Source: a candidate division Zixibacteria bacterium RBG_16_53_22
GTDB lineage: Bacteria; Zixibacteria; MSB-5A5; UBA10806
Assembly: GCA_001775395.1 (NCBI GenBank)
Contig: MEWP01000142.1
Span: 1 to 62,741, forward strand
Reading direction: 5' to 3'
Length of the DNA: 62,741 nt
The position numbers and the translations under genes were made by a program. Below are positions 8,104 through 16,664 of the stretch, piece after piece (the stretch's first letter is position 1; every line of letters starts with the position of its first letter). A model generated the notes under the pieces. That model was not told where the DNA came from and searched no databases. It saw only the letters and a list, made by a program, of their open reading frames with translations.

Positions 8104-8131
8104 ACTATGGGATAATTGGCCGCGGTGTCAA
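8104..8131 (-). promoter_or_regulatory. candidate promoter of the ferredoxin-domain gene
   Basis: TTGACA (8126-8131), 16 bases, CATAGT (8104-8109) on the minus strand. The -35 is perfect and the -10 matches at four of six positions. Confidence 0.45.
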
Positions 8132-8240
8132 GGATTATTAAGGGAAAAAATGGCCGGCCAGGGTACGCTCAAACAGAGCGCTGTTTTCAGGCGGCTTGGG
8201 GCGCGGCATCTGAGGGGAATTGTCCGGCCCCAAACGCAAA

Positions 8241-8268
8241 CGCCCGCGAATCATTCGATCCGCGGGCG
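8241..8268 (-). terminator. hairpin after the peroxiredoxin gene
   Basis: CGCCCGCG/CGCGGGCG (8241-8248 and 8261-8268), an 8-bp GC stem, is followed on the minus strand by two short T-runs. It is a likely transcription end for the peroxiredoxin gene ending at 8297. Confidence 0.5.
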
Positions 8269-8296
8269 CCGCTTCAGTAGGTGAATATTCCCCTCT

Positions 8297-8860
8297 TTAT
8301 ATTTTGCCTACCAGCCCCAAACCTGGCTTAAGGGTTTCCTTTCCAGGGGTCCAGCTCGCCGGGCAAACCAAACCCTCGTTTTCGCGCACGAAGCGAGCCG
8401 CCTGAAGTTTCCGCAAGATCTCGCCGGCATTGCGGCCGATGCTGTTATCATGAATGTCCATGGCCTTCAATACGCCGTCGGGATCGATGATGAAGCTGCC
8501 GCGAAGCGACAGCCCCTCGTTTTCGATATAGGTGCCGAAAGCCTTGCAAATCTTGCCGGTTGGATCGGCGGCCATCGGATACTTGATGACGCCGATCGAT
8601 TTTGCCGAATCGCGCCAGGCTTTATGCGAGTAAACGGTGTCGGTGCTGACGCTGATAATCTCGGCGCCCTCGGCGCGGAATTTCTCGTAAAGCATGGCAG
8701 CCTCAGTCAATTCGGTCGGGCAGATAAATGTGAAGTCGGCCGGATAGAAAAGCAGAATCAGCCATTGTCCTCGAAAAGCGGCAAATTTCATTTGCCTGAT
8801 GTCATCGTTGTGGTAAGCCTCGAATTCAATATCCGGGATCGTTTGTCCGATACCGATCAT
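8297..8860 (-). CDS. ahpC: 2-Cys peroxiredoxin, AhpC type
   Basis: The 187-residue protein is a typical 2-Cys peroxiredoxin. The peroxidatic Cys47 lies in 'FYPADFTFICPTEL' and the resolving Cys166 in 'EGLVCPASW'. It reduces hydrogen peroxide and organic hydroperoxides in the cytoplasm and needs a reductase (AhpF or thioredoxin), which is not in this window. Length and motifs match AhpC over the full length. An AGGAAGGAG site precedes the ATG. It is monocistronic, with the ferredoxin-domain and rubrerythrin-like genes close by. Confidence 0.94.
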   Translation of the reverse strand: MIGIGQTIPDIEFEAYHNDDIRQMKFAAFRGQWLILLFYPADFTFICPTELTEAAMLYEKFRAEGAEIISVSTDTVYSHKAWRDSAKSIGVIKYPMAADPTGKICKAFGTYIENEGLSLRGSFIIDPDGVLKAMDIHDNSIGRNAGEILRKLQAARFVRENEGLVCPASWTPGKETLKPGLGLVGKI

Positions 8861-9043
8861 GTCGCTCCTTCCTCTTCAATTCTCACAACATTCCAATTCC
8901 ATTTGGCGCCCCCCGGCAATTGATTTCGCACCCTTAAACTGCCAAGCCTTAAATAAGGTTTCAAGACATGGTAGATATTTGTAATTATTTAAATGGACAA
9001 TACTTATATGGCTTTGTTAAAGTGAAATATTAAGCAGAGCGGG

Positions 9044-10738
9044 TTATGCCGAGACTGTTTCCGGAAGCCCCACGGGGTCGGGGATTTTTTCCTGGGCGGC
9101 CGGAAGATAAACGACAAACCTGGTCGGCCAGTCCGGCGCTGAATCTATATCGATCCGCCCCCCGAGACAGTCCACGATGCGAGCGACAATCGGCAATCCC
9201 AGGCCGGTACCATCGGCTTTGGTCGAAAAGAATGGCTCGAATATCTTCTCCCGAAGATTTTCGGGGATGCCCGGCCCGTTGTCGGCGACTATCAGACGCA
9301 CCATCCCGGCCTCGCCCGGATCGCGGCATTCATCGGCGGAGATTTTGATAATGCCGACAGACTCATCCACGGCCTGGGAGGCGTTGAGCAGCAGGTTCCA
9401 CAGGATCTGTTTAATTTGATCGTCGCCACCCGACACGAAAATGCGCGACTTGCGCATGTATCGCAGGATATGAATCGACTGACTGATCTGGCCGTGGCTC
9501 GAGGCCAGGGCGATTACCTCCGATATGACGGATACCAAATCACATCGGCCACTCGAAACTCTCGTGACTCGAGCGAAATTGAGGAAGTCGGTGAGGATAG
9601 TGTTGAGGCGCGCCGATTCCTTGACGATGAGATCGAGCAAGCGAAGATCATCGCCCTGAAGCCGGAGGTCGTCTTTGAGCACTTCCACCGAACCCGATAT
9701 CGAAGCCAGAGGGTTGCGAATCTCATGGGCGATGCCTGCCGCCAGACGGCCGATGGCAGCCAGCCTGTCGGAGGCTCTCAAGCGGGCCTCGAGTTTCTTG
9801 GCTTCAGTCAAATCCTGGAATATTGCGATAATACCGCGCGGCCTGCCATCGTCGGAAAGGACAGACAAAGATATTCCCAGGGGCAGTTCGCCTTTTTCGG
9901 GATGATTGATATTTATCTCCGACCGCAGCTCGGAGCGGCGGCTGGAAAGCGCGCTCTCTATTCGCTCGATAAAATTCTGTAATCCGGAGTGGAAAAGTTG
10001 ATGGATGGTCCGGTCTTGGGCCAGGCGATGATCGACCCCCAGAATTTCTCCGGCGGCCCTGTTGAAATAGACTATCCTGCCGTTAGAGTCGATGGTCATC
10101 AGGCCGGAATGCATTTGCTCGAGAATTTCATTAGTCTCAAAGCGGATTTTCTTTAATTCACGCGAGGCCCAGAAGAGGTTTTCCGCCAGGTATCCGGATA
10201 TGAAGGCGCAAAAGTAAAAGAGGCATAGATGCAGGAAAACGGTATAAAAGGCCTCGTCGGACGATATGCCCATTCCGGCCAACCTGGTAGGCTCGATCAG
10301 CCCCTCGTAAAGCGCGGAGAGGTCGAGAAAAATCGGCAGCGAATAGAGCAGCCCGGCCATCGTGGCGACCACGATTGAACCGATCAGCCGAAACATGAGG
10401 CTGGCCGTCACGATAGTAATGATAAAGAAGATGACGAATGGCGAGAAATTGCCTCCGACATGGTTGACGAGTAACCCCTCGATAATCAGCTCCCCCGAGA
10501 TAAGCACTATCAGCGCCGACCTGATGATGCTCTCGGACAACCTGCGGAAAAGAAGCAGGCAGACCAATAGAATCAATGAAAAAAGCCCATAGAGAAAGAG
10601 AATGGCGTCATTGAAAGTGGTGGGACGGAGGAAAACGATGCCCGAGCCGATCAAGAGGGCCGGAATCGCAAGACGCAACGCCACGAACCAGCGACGCCTG
10701 CTAAGTGGAATGACCTGAAACTCTCTGACGTTTGACAT
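9044..10738 (-). CDS. PilS-like membrane sensor histidine kinase (PAS-HisKA-HATPase)
   Basis: The 564-residue protein has six hydrophobic helices in residues 20-190, a PAS domain (about 200-310), a HisKA domain with phospho-acceptor His338 in 'AAGIAHEIRNPLASI', and an ATPase domain with N-box ('NLLLNASQA', about 448), DNGPG (486-490) and GTGLGL (510-515). This six-helix PAS-kinase plan is that of PilS, which with the regulator PilR controls pilin transcription. It lies directly after the pilB-pilT-pilC end of the motility cluster. No response regulator is encoded in the window. Its ribosome site (GGAAAGAGG) lies inside the preceding terminator hairpin. NtrB-type or other kinases of similar layout cannot be excluded. 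Confidence 0.83.
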   Translation of the reverse strand: MSNVREFQVIPLSRRRWFVALRLAIPALLIGSGIVFLRPTTFNDAILFLYGLFSLILLVCLLLFRRLSESIIRSALIVLISGELIIEGLLVNHVGGNFSPFVIFFIITIVTASLMFRLIGSIVVATMAGLLYSLPIFLDLSALYEGLIEPTRLAGMGISSDEAFYTVFLHLCLFYFCAFISGYLAENLFWASRELKKIRFETNEILEQMHSGLMTIDSNGRIVYFNRAAGEILGVDHRLAQDRTIHQLFHSGLQNFIERIESALSSRRSELRSEININHPEKGELPLGISLSVLSDDGRPRGIIAIFQDLTEAKKLEARLRASDRLAAIGRLAAGIAHEIRNPLASISGSVEVLKDDLRLQGDDLRLLDLIVKESARLNTILTDFLNFARVTRVSSGRCDLVSVISEVIALASSHGQISQSIHILRYMRKSRIFVSGGDDQIKQILWNLLLNASQAVDESVGIIKISADECRDPGEAGMVRLIVADNGPGIPENLREKIFEPFFSTKADGTGLGLPIVARIVDCLGGRIDIDSAPDWPTRFVVYLPAAQEKIPDPVGLPETVSA

Positions 10739-10740
10739 AA

Positions 10741-10785
10741 TAAAAGGGCCTCTTTCCCAGGGGAGATTCCCGCGGAAAGAGGCCC
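10741..10785 (-). terminator. terminator of the pilB-pilT-pilC gene train
   Basis: A perfect 12-bp stem GGGCCTCTTTCC/GGAAAGAGGCCC (10746-10757 and 10774-10785) is followed on the minus strand by UUUUAUUA. It lies 15 bases past the pilC stop. Its 3' arm also supplies the only visible ribosome site for the downstream kinase. Confidence 0.85.
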
Positions 10786-10800
10786 ATGAGAATCAGCCCC

Positions 10801-12000
10801 TTAATTTATCTTGCCGATAATGTCGAACATCGGCAGGTACATGGCGATCAGAATTCCACCTATCATGATACCCATGAACACAATGATAACCGGCTCGATA
10901 ATCGAGGTCAAAGCGGCCACGGCGGCATCGACCTCCTCGTCATAGAAGTCGGCGATCTTGGAAAGCATCTCGTCCAAGCCACCGGTCTTTTCGCCGACCG
11001 AGATCATTTGAGTCACCATCGGAGGGAAAACCCCTGAGTCCTTGAGTGGGGCCGTGATGGTCTCGCCCTCGGCGATTGAGAGCATGGCTCTCCTTATGGC
11101 ATTCTGCAGAACCATGTTGCCGGAGGTTCTGGCGGTGATGTTCAAGGCATCGAGAATCGAGACACCGGATGAGAGCAGGGTCGAAAGCGTTCTTGTAAAG
11201 CGTGAGATTGAGCTTTTCCGGATCAGGTCGCCAAGAAGCGGCAGGCGCAGCTTGAGCTTATCGACCGAGAGCCTGCCGGACGGCCGCCTGACATAGAGCT
11301 TGTAGCAAATTGCCAGGCCGATCGCCCCAATTATCATGAGCAGGGTGTTGCTTTGCAGGAATTTCGAGATGTTAAGGACTATTTGAGTGGGCGCCGGGAG
11401 CTCCGCTCCCAAACCGGAAAACATCTTGGCGAAAACCGGCACGATGAATCGCAACATGGCGAATGTGACACCGATGGCCACAATCATGACTACAGCCGGG
11501 TAGACCATGGCGCCTTTCACCTTGCGTATCAATCGGTCGGCCTTTTCACGGTAAGAGGCCAGACGGATGAGGATTGTGTCGAGCGCGCCGCCCACCTCGC
11601 CGGCCTCGACCATATTGACATAAAGCTCGTCGAACGTCTTTTTGTGCCGGCCCAGAGCCTCCGACAAAGTAGAACCCGACTGAACCGATTCCTTAACCTC
11701 GGTGATGACTTTGCGAAATTCAGGACTCTCCGTCTGGGATGCCAGAATTTCGAGACACTGCACCATCGGCAATCCAGCCGAGATCATGGTGGCGAACTGC
11801 CGCGTGAATCGCGAGATATCGATTTTTTTGATGCCGCTGCCAAACCTGATGTTTATCTGCGAGGGCTTTTTAGAGACGCTTGTGACGAGGATCTTATTGG
11901 CCCGCAAATAGCGCTCCAATTCGGAGCGGTTCTTGGCCTTGAGCTCCCCATTAACCGCCTTGCCCCCCAGGGTTTTACCCTTGTAATCGTAGACGGGCAT
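10801..12000 (-). CDS. pilC: type IV pilus platform protein PilC (first copy)
   Basis: The 399-residue protein is a GspF/PilC inner-membrane platform protein. It has two T2SSF domains, each opening with the family's aromatic/phenylalanine motif ('ISRFTRQFATMISAGLPMV' and 'ISRFTRTLSTLLSSGVSI'), three membrane helices and the glycine-rich C-terminus 'EPVIIVFMGIMIGGILIAM'. PilC couples the cytoplasmic ATPases PilB and PilT to pilin polymerisation and removal. It begins five bases after pilT and ends at a strong terminator. A second pilC lies at 34203-35456. Confidence 0.94.
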   Translation of the reverse strand: MPVYDYKGKTLGGKAVNGELKAKNRSELERYLRANKILVTSVSKKPSQINIRFGSGIKKIDISRFTRQFATMISAGLPMVQCLEILASQTESPEFRKVITEVKESVQSGSTLSEALGRHKKTFDELYVNMVEAGEVGGALDTILIRLASYREKADRLIRKVKGAMVYPAVVMIVAIGVTFAMLRFIVPVFAKMFSGLGAELPAPTQIVLNISKFLQSNTLLMIIGAIGLAICYKLYVRRPSGRLSVDKLKLRLPLLGDLIRKSSISRFTRTLSTLLSSGVSILDALNITARTSGNMVLQNAIRRAMLSIAEGETITAPLKDSGVFPPMVTQMISVGEKTGGLDEMLSKIADFYDEEVDAAVAALTSIIEPVIIVFMGIMIGGILIAMYLPMFDIIGKIN

Positions 12001-12005
12001 ATTGC

Positions 12006-13115
12006 TTACCTCTCAATCTTTTCGATAAGACTCTTGTTTGTGCCGTCGGCGCGCGCGCTGGCCTGCCTGATCATCTCCTCAAACTCCGCCGCGTTGGACG
12101 ATCTGCCAACCGCGTCGTTATATGATATCTTTCGCTTCTGGAATATCTCCGCAAGCGACTGATTCATCGTCTTCATGCCGTACTTGGCGCCGGCCTGGAT
12201 CAGCGAATAAATCTGATGAATTTTGTCGTCGCGAATGACGGCCCGGACCGCCGGCGTCACGATTAGTATTTCCATGGCCAATACCCGGCCGCCGCCTATC
12301 CTCGGTATTAATTGCTGAGTCACGATTCCCTGCAGCACAAATGAGAGCTGGATCCGCACCTGCTCCTGCTGGTTGGTGGGGAACACGTCGACAATTCGGT
12401 TGATGGCCTCGGCGGTGGAATTGGTGTGAAGAGTCGCGAAAGCCAGGTGGCCGGTCTCGGAAATCGTCAGGGCGGCTTCCATGGTCTCGAGGTCTCGCAT
12501 CTCGCCTATGAGTACAACGTCGGGGTCTTGCCGCAGGGCATACTTCAGGGAGTTTGCGAAACTCTTGGTGTCGGAATGAACCTCCCTCTGATTGACTATT
12601 GAATTCTTATGCCTGTGCAGATATTCGATCGGATCCTCAACCGTGATTATATGATAATTGCGCTCGTCGTTGATTTTATCGATCAGGGCTGCGAGCGTGG
12701 TCGATTTACCCGAGCCGGTCGGCCCGGTGACAAGAACCAGCCCTCGTGGAAGCTCCGCCAGCTTGGTCACGACCTCGGGGACACCGAGCTCCTCGAACGA
12801 CATCACTTTGAACGGGATCTGCCTTATGGCCGTGGCCACGTTGCCTCTCTGCATGAACACATTACAGCGGAACCGCGAGAGCTGCTCGATGCCAAACGAC
12901 AGGTCGAGTTCGGAGTTTTCCTCGAACTTCTGGCGCTGCCTCTCATTCATGATCGAATAAGACAATTTCTTGGTGATATCCGGTGTCAAAATGTCAAATT
13001 CGGTCTTCACCAATTTGCCGTCGATTCTCAAAATAGGCGGCGCGCCTACGGTCAAATGCAGATCGGAGGCATGGCGTTTGACCATTAATTCAAGCAATTC
13101 TCTTAGCGTTACCAT
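12006..13115 (-). CDS. pilT: type IV pilus retraction ATPase PilT (first copy)
   Basis: The 369-residue protein matches PilT in length and motifs: 'AIRQIPF' near residue 96, Walker A GPTGSGKST (131-139), Walker B 'DPDVVLIGEMRDLET', and a His box in 'ETGHLAFATLHT'. PilT hexamers pull pilin subunits out of the fibre. The segment matching the retraction motif AIRNLIRE reads AVRAVIRD here, so it is partly degenerate; the other PilT in the window keeps AVRNLIRE. The gene sits between pilB and pilC in the polarity cluster. It could be a PilU-like accessory motor. Confidence 0.93.
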   Translation of the reverse strand: MVTLRELLELMVKRHASDLHLTVGAPPILRIDGKLVKTEFDILTPDITKKLSYSIMNERQRQKFEENSELDLSFGIEQLSRFRCNVFMQRGNVATAIRQIPFKVMSFEELGVPEVVTKLAELPRGLVLVTGPTGSGKSTTLAALIDKINDERNYHIITVEDPIEYLHRHKNSIVNQREVHSDTKSFANSLKYALRQDPDVVLIGEMRDLETMEAALTISETGHLAFATLHTNSTAEAINRIVDVFPTNQQEQVRIQLSFVLQGIVTQQLIPRIGGGRVLAMEILIVTPAVRAVIRDDKIHQIYSLIQAGAKYGMKTMNQSLAEIFQKRKISYNDAVGRSSNAAEFEEMIRQASARADGTNKSLIEKIER

Positions 13116-13167
13116 ATTTATAAACCCTCTTATTTATTTATCGACAAATAATTTTCGGACTGAAGCG

Positions 13168-14862
13168 TCACAATGCCGTCTCGGCTACCACTTCTTCGAT
13201 GGTAGAGATACCGAGGCGCAGCTTTTCAAGGCCGGCATGTCTGAGGCTCAGCATACCCTCCTTTATGGCATGAGCTCTGATTTCCGCCGACGAAACGCCC
13301 TGGACAATCAACTTCTCGATCGAGGCCGTTATTGGCATGACCTCAAAAAGTCCGGTCCGTCCCGAATAGCCGGTATTATTGCATTGGTTGCATCCCTTGC
13401 CCTCGTACAGCTTGAGGCTCTTGGCCTGTTCGGGGTCGAGCTCCAGGAGTTCTATAATCTGCGGCGTGACAGGAATTTCCTGCTTGCAGAAATTGCATAT
13501 CTTGCGGACCATTCTCTGGGCCATGATGAGCTTGGTAGATGCCGCCACCAAGTAGCTTGGCACGCCCATATCCACCAGCCTGTTTATAGTCGACGGCGCG
13601 TCGTTAGTATGCAGAGTCGAAAACACCAAATGCCCGGTGAGCGCTGCCTTGATGGCGATATCGGCCGTCTCGGCATCGCGTACCTCGCCGACCATGATAA
13701 TGTCCGGGTCCTGGCGAAGGAACGAGCGCAGGGCGGCGGCAAAGGTCAGGCCAATGTCGGTTCTGACCAACACCTGGTTGATGCCATCGAAATTGAATTC
13801 CACCGGGTCTTCGGCGGTCATGATATTGACATCGACCGTATTGAGCGTTTTAAGCGCCGAATACAGGGTCGTGGTCTTGCCCGAACCGGTGGGGCCGGTA
13901 ACGAGGATCATCCCGTACGGCAGGCTTATCGCTTTCGCGAAGTTCTTCAGGGCCAGTTCCGGGAAACCAAGCCTGGTGAGATCGATCATCAGGGATTTGG
14001 GGTCCAGGATTCGCATCACGATTTTTTCGCCGAATATTGTCGGCAGAACAGAAACGCGGAGGTCGATCGTGCGCTCGCCGAGCTTGACCTTGATCCTGCC
14101 ATCCTGGGGCAGACGGCGTTCCGAGATGTCGAGATCGGCCATGATCTTAATACGCGATATCATAGCCGCTCGATATTTGAATGGGATGGGGGCCATCTCC
14201 TGCAAGGCGCCGTCGATACGGTAGCGTACGCGCACGCGCTTTTCATAGCTTTCGAAGTGGATATCGGACGCGCCCTTTCGGATGGCGTCCGCTATGATAC
14301 CGTCAACCAGCTTAACGAGCGGCTTGTCCTGGACCTGTGACTGCAGGTCCTGCTCCGACGGTTGGTCCTCCGGCGCTTCCTCGATAACCTCGAGGTCGCT
14401 GGCCATGCCCTTGATAATTTCGTTTATGCCGCCGGAATCATCATAATAAGATTCTATCGCATTCTGGATGGTGGTTTCCGGCGAGATGACCGGCTGAATA
14501 TTGCATCCAGTGATAAATTTAATGGCGTCCAAGACATATATATTATTCGGATCGGAGATGGCAACGATGAGCGTTTTGCCCAGCTTGGAGACCGCGATGA
14601 CATTGAACTTGCGGGCAATGTCCTGCGGGATTAGCTTGACGATGTCGGGGTTGAGCTCTATATCGGTCAGCCTGATGGCGCCGATATTCAGCTGCTTGCC
14701 GATAAATTCCGAAATGATATTTTCATCGGTCACGGCGCCGATTTTTACGAGGATCTCGCCCAGCTTTCCCCCGCCCGTTTTCTGCAGTTCGAGGGCTTTT
14801 AGAAGCTGCTCGTCGGTGATCTTACCCGCTTTTACGAGAATCTTGCCTAACTCAATCGCCAT
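13168..14862 (-). CDS. pilB: type IV pilus extension ATPase PilB (first copy)
   Basis: The 564-residue protein has a GspE/PilB N-terminal domain (residues 1-150, 'IELGKILVKAGKITDEQLL') and a secretion ATPase domain with Walker A GPTGSGKTT (323-331), 'RQDPDIIMVGEVRDAET' and a C-terminal tetracysteine zinc site ('CNFC' and 'CNQCNNTG'). Such ATPases drive pilus extension from the cytoplasmic face. T2SS GspE is similar, but the neighbouring pilT and the pilM-Q set elsewhere in the window favour PilB. The gene follows the roadblock and GTPase genes by 40 bases and precedes pilT. Confidence 0.93.
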   Translation of the reverse strand: MAIELGKILVKAGKITDEQLLKALELQKTGGGKLGEILVKIGAVTDENIISEFIGKQLNIGAIRLTDIELNPDIVKLIPQDIARKFNVIAVSKLGKTLIVAISDPNNIYVLDAIKFITGCNIQPVISPETTIQNAIESYYDDSGGINEIIKGMASDLEVIEEAPEDQPSEQDLQSQVQDKPLVKLVDGIIADAIRKGASDIHFESYEKRVRVRYRIDGALQEMAPIPFKYRAAMISRIKIMADLDISERRLPQDGRIKVKLGERTIDLRVSVLPTIFGEKIVMRILDPKSLMIDLTRLGFPELALKNFAKAISLPYGMILVTGPTGSGKTTTLYSALKTLNTVDVNIMTAEDPVEFNFDGINQVLVRTDIGLTFAAALRSFLRQDPDIIMVGEVRDAETADIAIKAALTGHLVFSTLHTNDAPSTINRLVDMGVPSYLVAASTKLIMAQRMVRKICNFCKQEIPVTPQIIELLELDPEQAKSLKLYEGKGCNQCNNTGYSGRTGLFEVMPITASIEKLIVQGVSSAEIRAHAIKEGMLSLRHAGLEKLRLGISTIEEVVAETAL

Positions 14863-14902
14863 TATATTGCCTGATGACGGACTGCTCGAATTTCAATTGC
14901 AA

Positions 14903-15394
14903 CTAAAACTTGTCCTGGAAAATGTCATCGAGCTTGGCCTCGGCGGTATCGGAAAATTCCTTGCCCAGCTCGAGGCTTTCGCTTTTTGACGTATGTCCGC
15001 TTTCGAGTATGCCCTTGAGCGACTCGCCAATCTCCTTGGAATAAAGCCTGATCATGCCGATTGTGGTCCTGTCATCGAAAATAATGACCAGGATGGTCCG
15101 GTCGTTTATCAGCGAAATGTGGATATGGTCCTTCTTCCCCTGGTGAAAGAGAACCGAGAATTCCGGCTCGCCGACAAGGCGCGCGATTTCCTTGGTGGAA
15201 GCGAAACTCCCCGCCAGGAGCGCGGCCAGAGCGGTTGTATCGAGAGTGTGGGTAAAACCCTGGCGCGTGACCAGATGCCCATCCTTATCAACCAGCAAGG
15301 CGCACTTGGCCTCGGCTTCCTTGATTATGCGCATCAAGGCCTGGTCTATCTGCTGAATTTGATCCTCGTAAAGGACCTGTTGTTCGCGTGACAA
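14903..15394 (-). CDS. roadblock/LC7-domain protein, fourth of the cluster
   Basis: The 163-residue protein has an alpha/beta roadblock/LC7 fold: 'CALLVDKDGHLVTRQG', a helix with 'LAALLAGSFASTKEIARL', then 'HIHISLINDRTILVIIFD'. Roadblock proteins bind small Ras-like GTPases and may act as GAPs (MglB) or scaffolds. It has helical extensions at both ends, and its acidic C-terminal tail of about 35 residues may reach a partner. It lies between the MglA-like GTPase gene and pilB, spaced 26 and 40 bases. Confidence 0.86.
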   Translation of the reverse strand: MSREQQVLYEDQIQQIDQALMRIIKEAEAKCALLVDKDGHLVTRQGFTHTLDTTALAALLAGSFASTKEIARLVGEPEFSVLFHQGKKDHIHISLINDRTILVIIFDDRTTIGMIRLYSKEIGESLKGILESGHTSKSESLELGKEFSDTAEAKLDDIFQDKF

Positions 15395-15420
15395 CTTAAA
15401 CCTCCTTTATGGAACGGCCT

Positions 15421-16647
15421 CTATTTTGACTCCTTGAGCAATCCAAAAAATGTGAACTTACGTCGCTTGCCCTTGACCTTTCGGCTCTCAGCCATCTGGG
15501 GACGACCCAGCGCCATGGGAACTCGCAAGTCTATCTCAGGCACCAGAACCGTATCCTCCCCCTTGGCATTGCCATAGTCCTCGTCGAGCACATACTGCGA
15601 TTTTTTGCGGGCCGGCTTCTTCTCCTCGGTCTCGCTGTAATCGTGAGTCAGGGGAAGGCTTTCGTATTCGGCGGCCACCTTCGAATCAGTTTCATTCAAC
15701 CCATTTTTCAAGACGGTTCTCTCGGTGGTCTCTTCCAGATCATCCTTCTCTTCCTGGATCTCGTAGTAGGGCTTCGGCTCGTCGGCTCGATCGGATACGA
15801 CGACGTTGGTGGGCGTATCGGCATCGGCCATAATGGCCGGCTCGATAGTCCTAGTCCCGATCTTGTCTCGGGTGCGCAATACCTCGAGCGGAACCTCAAC
15901 CGCCTCCGAAATGCCGTTGCGATGATTGGCCGGGGTTTTGTCGAAATTCCGCGAGGGTTCCGGTATCGGCGCCAGCGGCCTCTCGATTCTCGCAGACGCT
16001 GCCGGCGGCCCGCCGACCGGCACCGCTATCGGCTGTGCCTTCAAAGCCCGGACTGGTTCCGTCTTCTTGGCTTTGACCTGGTCGAGGACCATCTTGCTGA
16101 TTGCCTTTAGTGTCTTAAAGACACCCTCGCCTGTTACCGCCACCGCCTCGAAATATGGAACTCCCTTTAGGTTGAGTGTCCGCTCCAGCTCCTCGATCGA
16201 GCCTATATTCGGCAGGTCGCGTTTGTTATACTGTATAACCAGGGGTATTTGGTTAATGTCGTAGCCATACTCCTCGAGGTTGTCCCGCAAATTTTGAAGC
16301 GATTCCAGATTCTCCTCCATCTTGGCGGTCTGGCTATCGGCCACAAAGACCAACCCATCGACCCCGCGCAGCACGAGCTTGCGGGTGGCATTGTAATAGA
16401 CCTGGCCGGGCACGGTGTATAGCTGGAATTTCGTGGCGAATCCCTGTATGGTTCCGACATTGACTGGCAGAAAATCGAAGTAGAGGGTCCTGTCGGCATC
16501 GGTGGCCAGGCTTATCAACTCTCCCCTGGTCTCGCTGGGCACTTTCTTGAAAACATACTGGAGATTAGTCGTTTTCCCCGAAAGGCCCGGGCCGTAGTAG
16601 ACGATCTTGGAGATAATTTCCTTGAACGCGTAATTTATCGATACCAT
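15421..16647 (-). CDS. MglA-like small GTPase with a 210-residue C-terminal extension
   Basis: Residues 1-195 are a full MglA-type GTPase: P-loop GPGLSGKTT (19-27), the MglA-type switch with 'TVPGQVYYNATRK' (78-90) and the base-binding motif NKRD (141-144). MglA in Myxococcus sets the leading pole and so the direction of pilus-based movement. MglA is normally about 195 residues. Here a low-complexity tail (196-408) rich in Pro, Glu and Lys follows and ends in a basic, aromatic segment 'RKVKGKRRKFTFFGLL'. The tail may bind a roadblock, a PilB or the membrane. Neighbours are four roadblock genes, pilB, pilT and pilC. Confidence 0.9.
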   Translation of the reverse strand: MVSINYAFKEIISKIVYYGPGLSGKTTNLQYVFKKVPSETRGELISLATDADRTLYFDFLPVNVGTIQGFATKFQLYTVPGQVYYNATRKLVLRGVDGLVFVADSQTAKMEENLESLQNLRDNLEEYGYDINQIPLVIQYNKRDLPNIGSIEELERTLNLKGVPYFEAVAVTGEGVFKTLKAISKMVLDQVKAKKTEPVRALKAQPIAVPVGGPPAASARIERPLAPIPEPSRNFDKTPANHRNGISEAVEVPLEVLRTRDKIGTRTIEPAIMADADTPTNVVVSDRADEPKPYYEIQEEKDDLEETTERTVLKNGLNETDSKVAAEYESLPLTHDYSETEEKKPARKKSQYVLDEDYGNAKGEDTVLVPEIDLRVPMALGRPQMAESRKVKGKRRKFTFFGLLKESK

Positions 16648-16664
16648 ATAATATCAACCCTTCT

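Noticed and set aside
13637-14224. Long plus-strand frames over pilB, pilT, pilC and comEC
   Set aside because: They have no family match, no ribosome sites, and are low-complexity mirrors of strong minus-strand genes.
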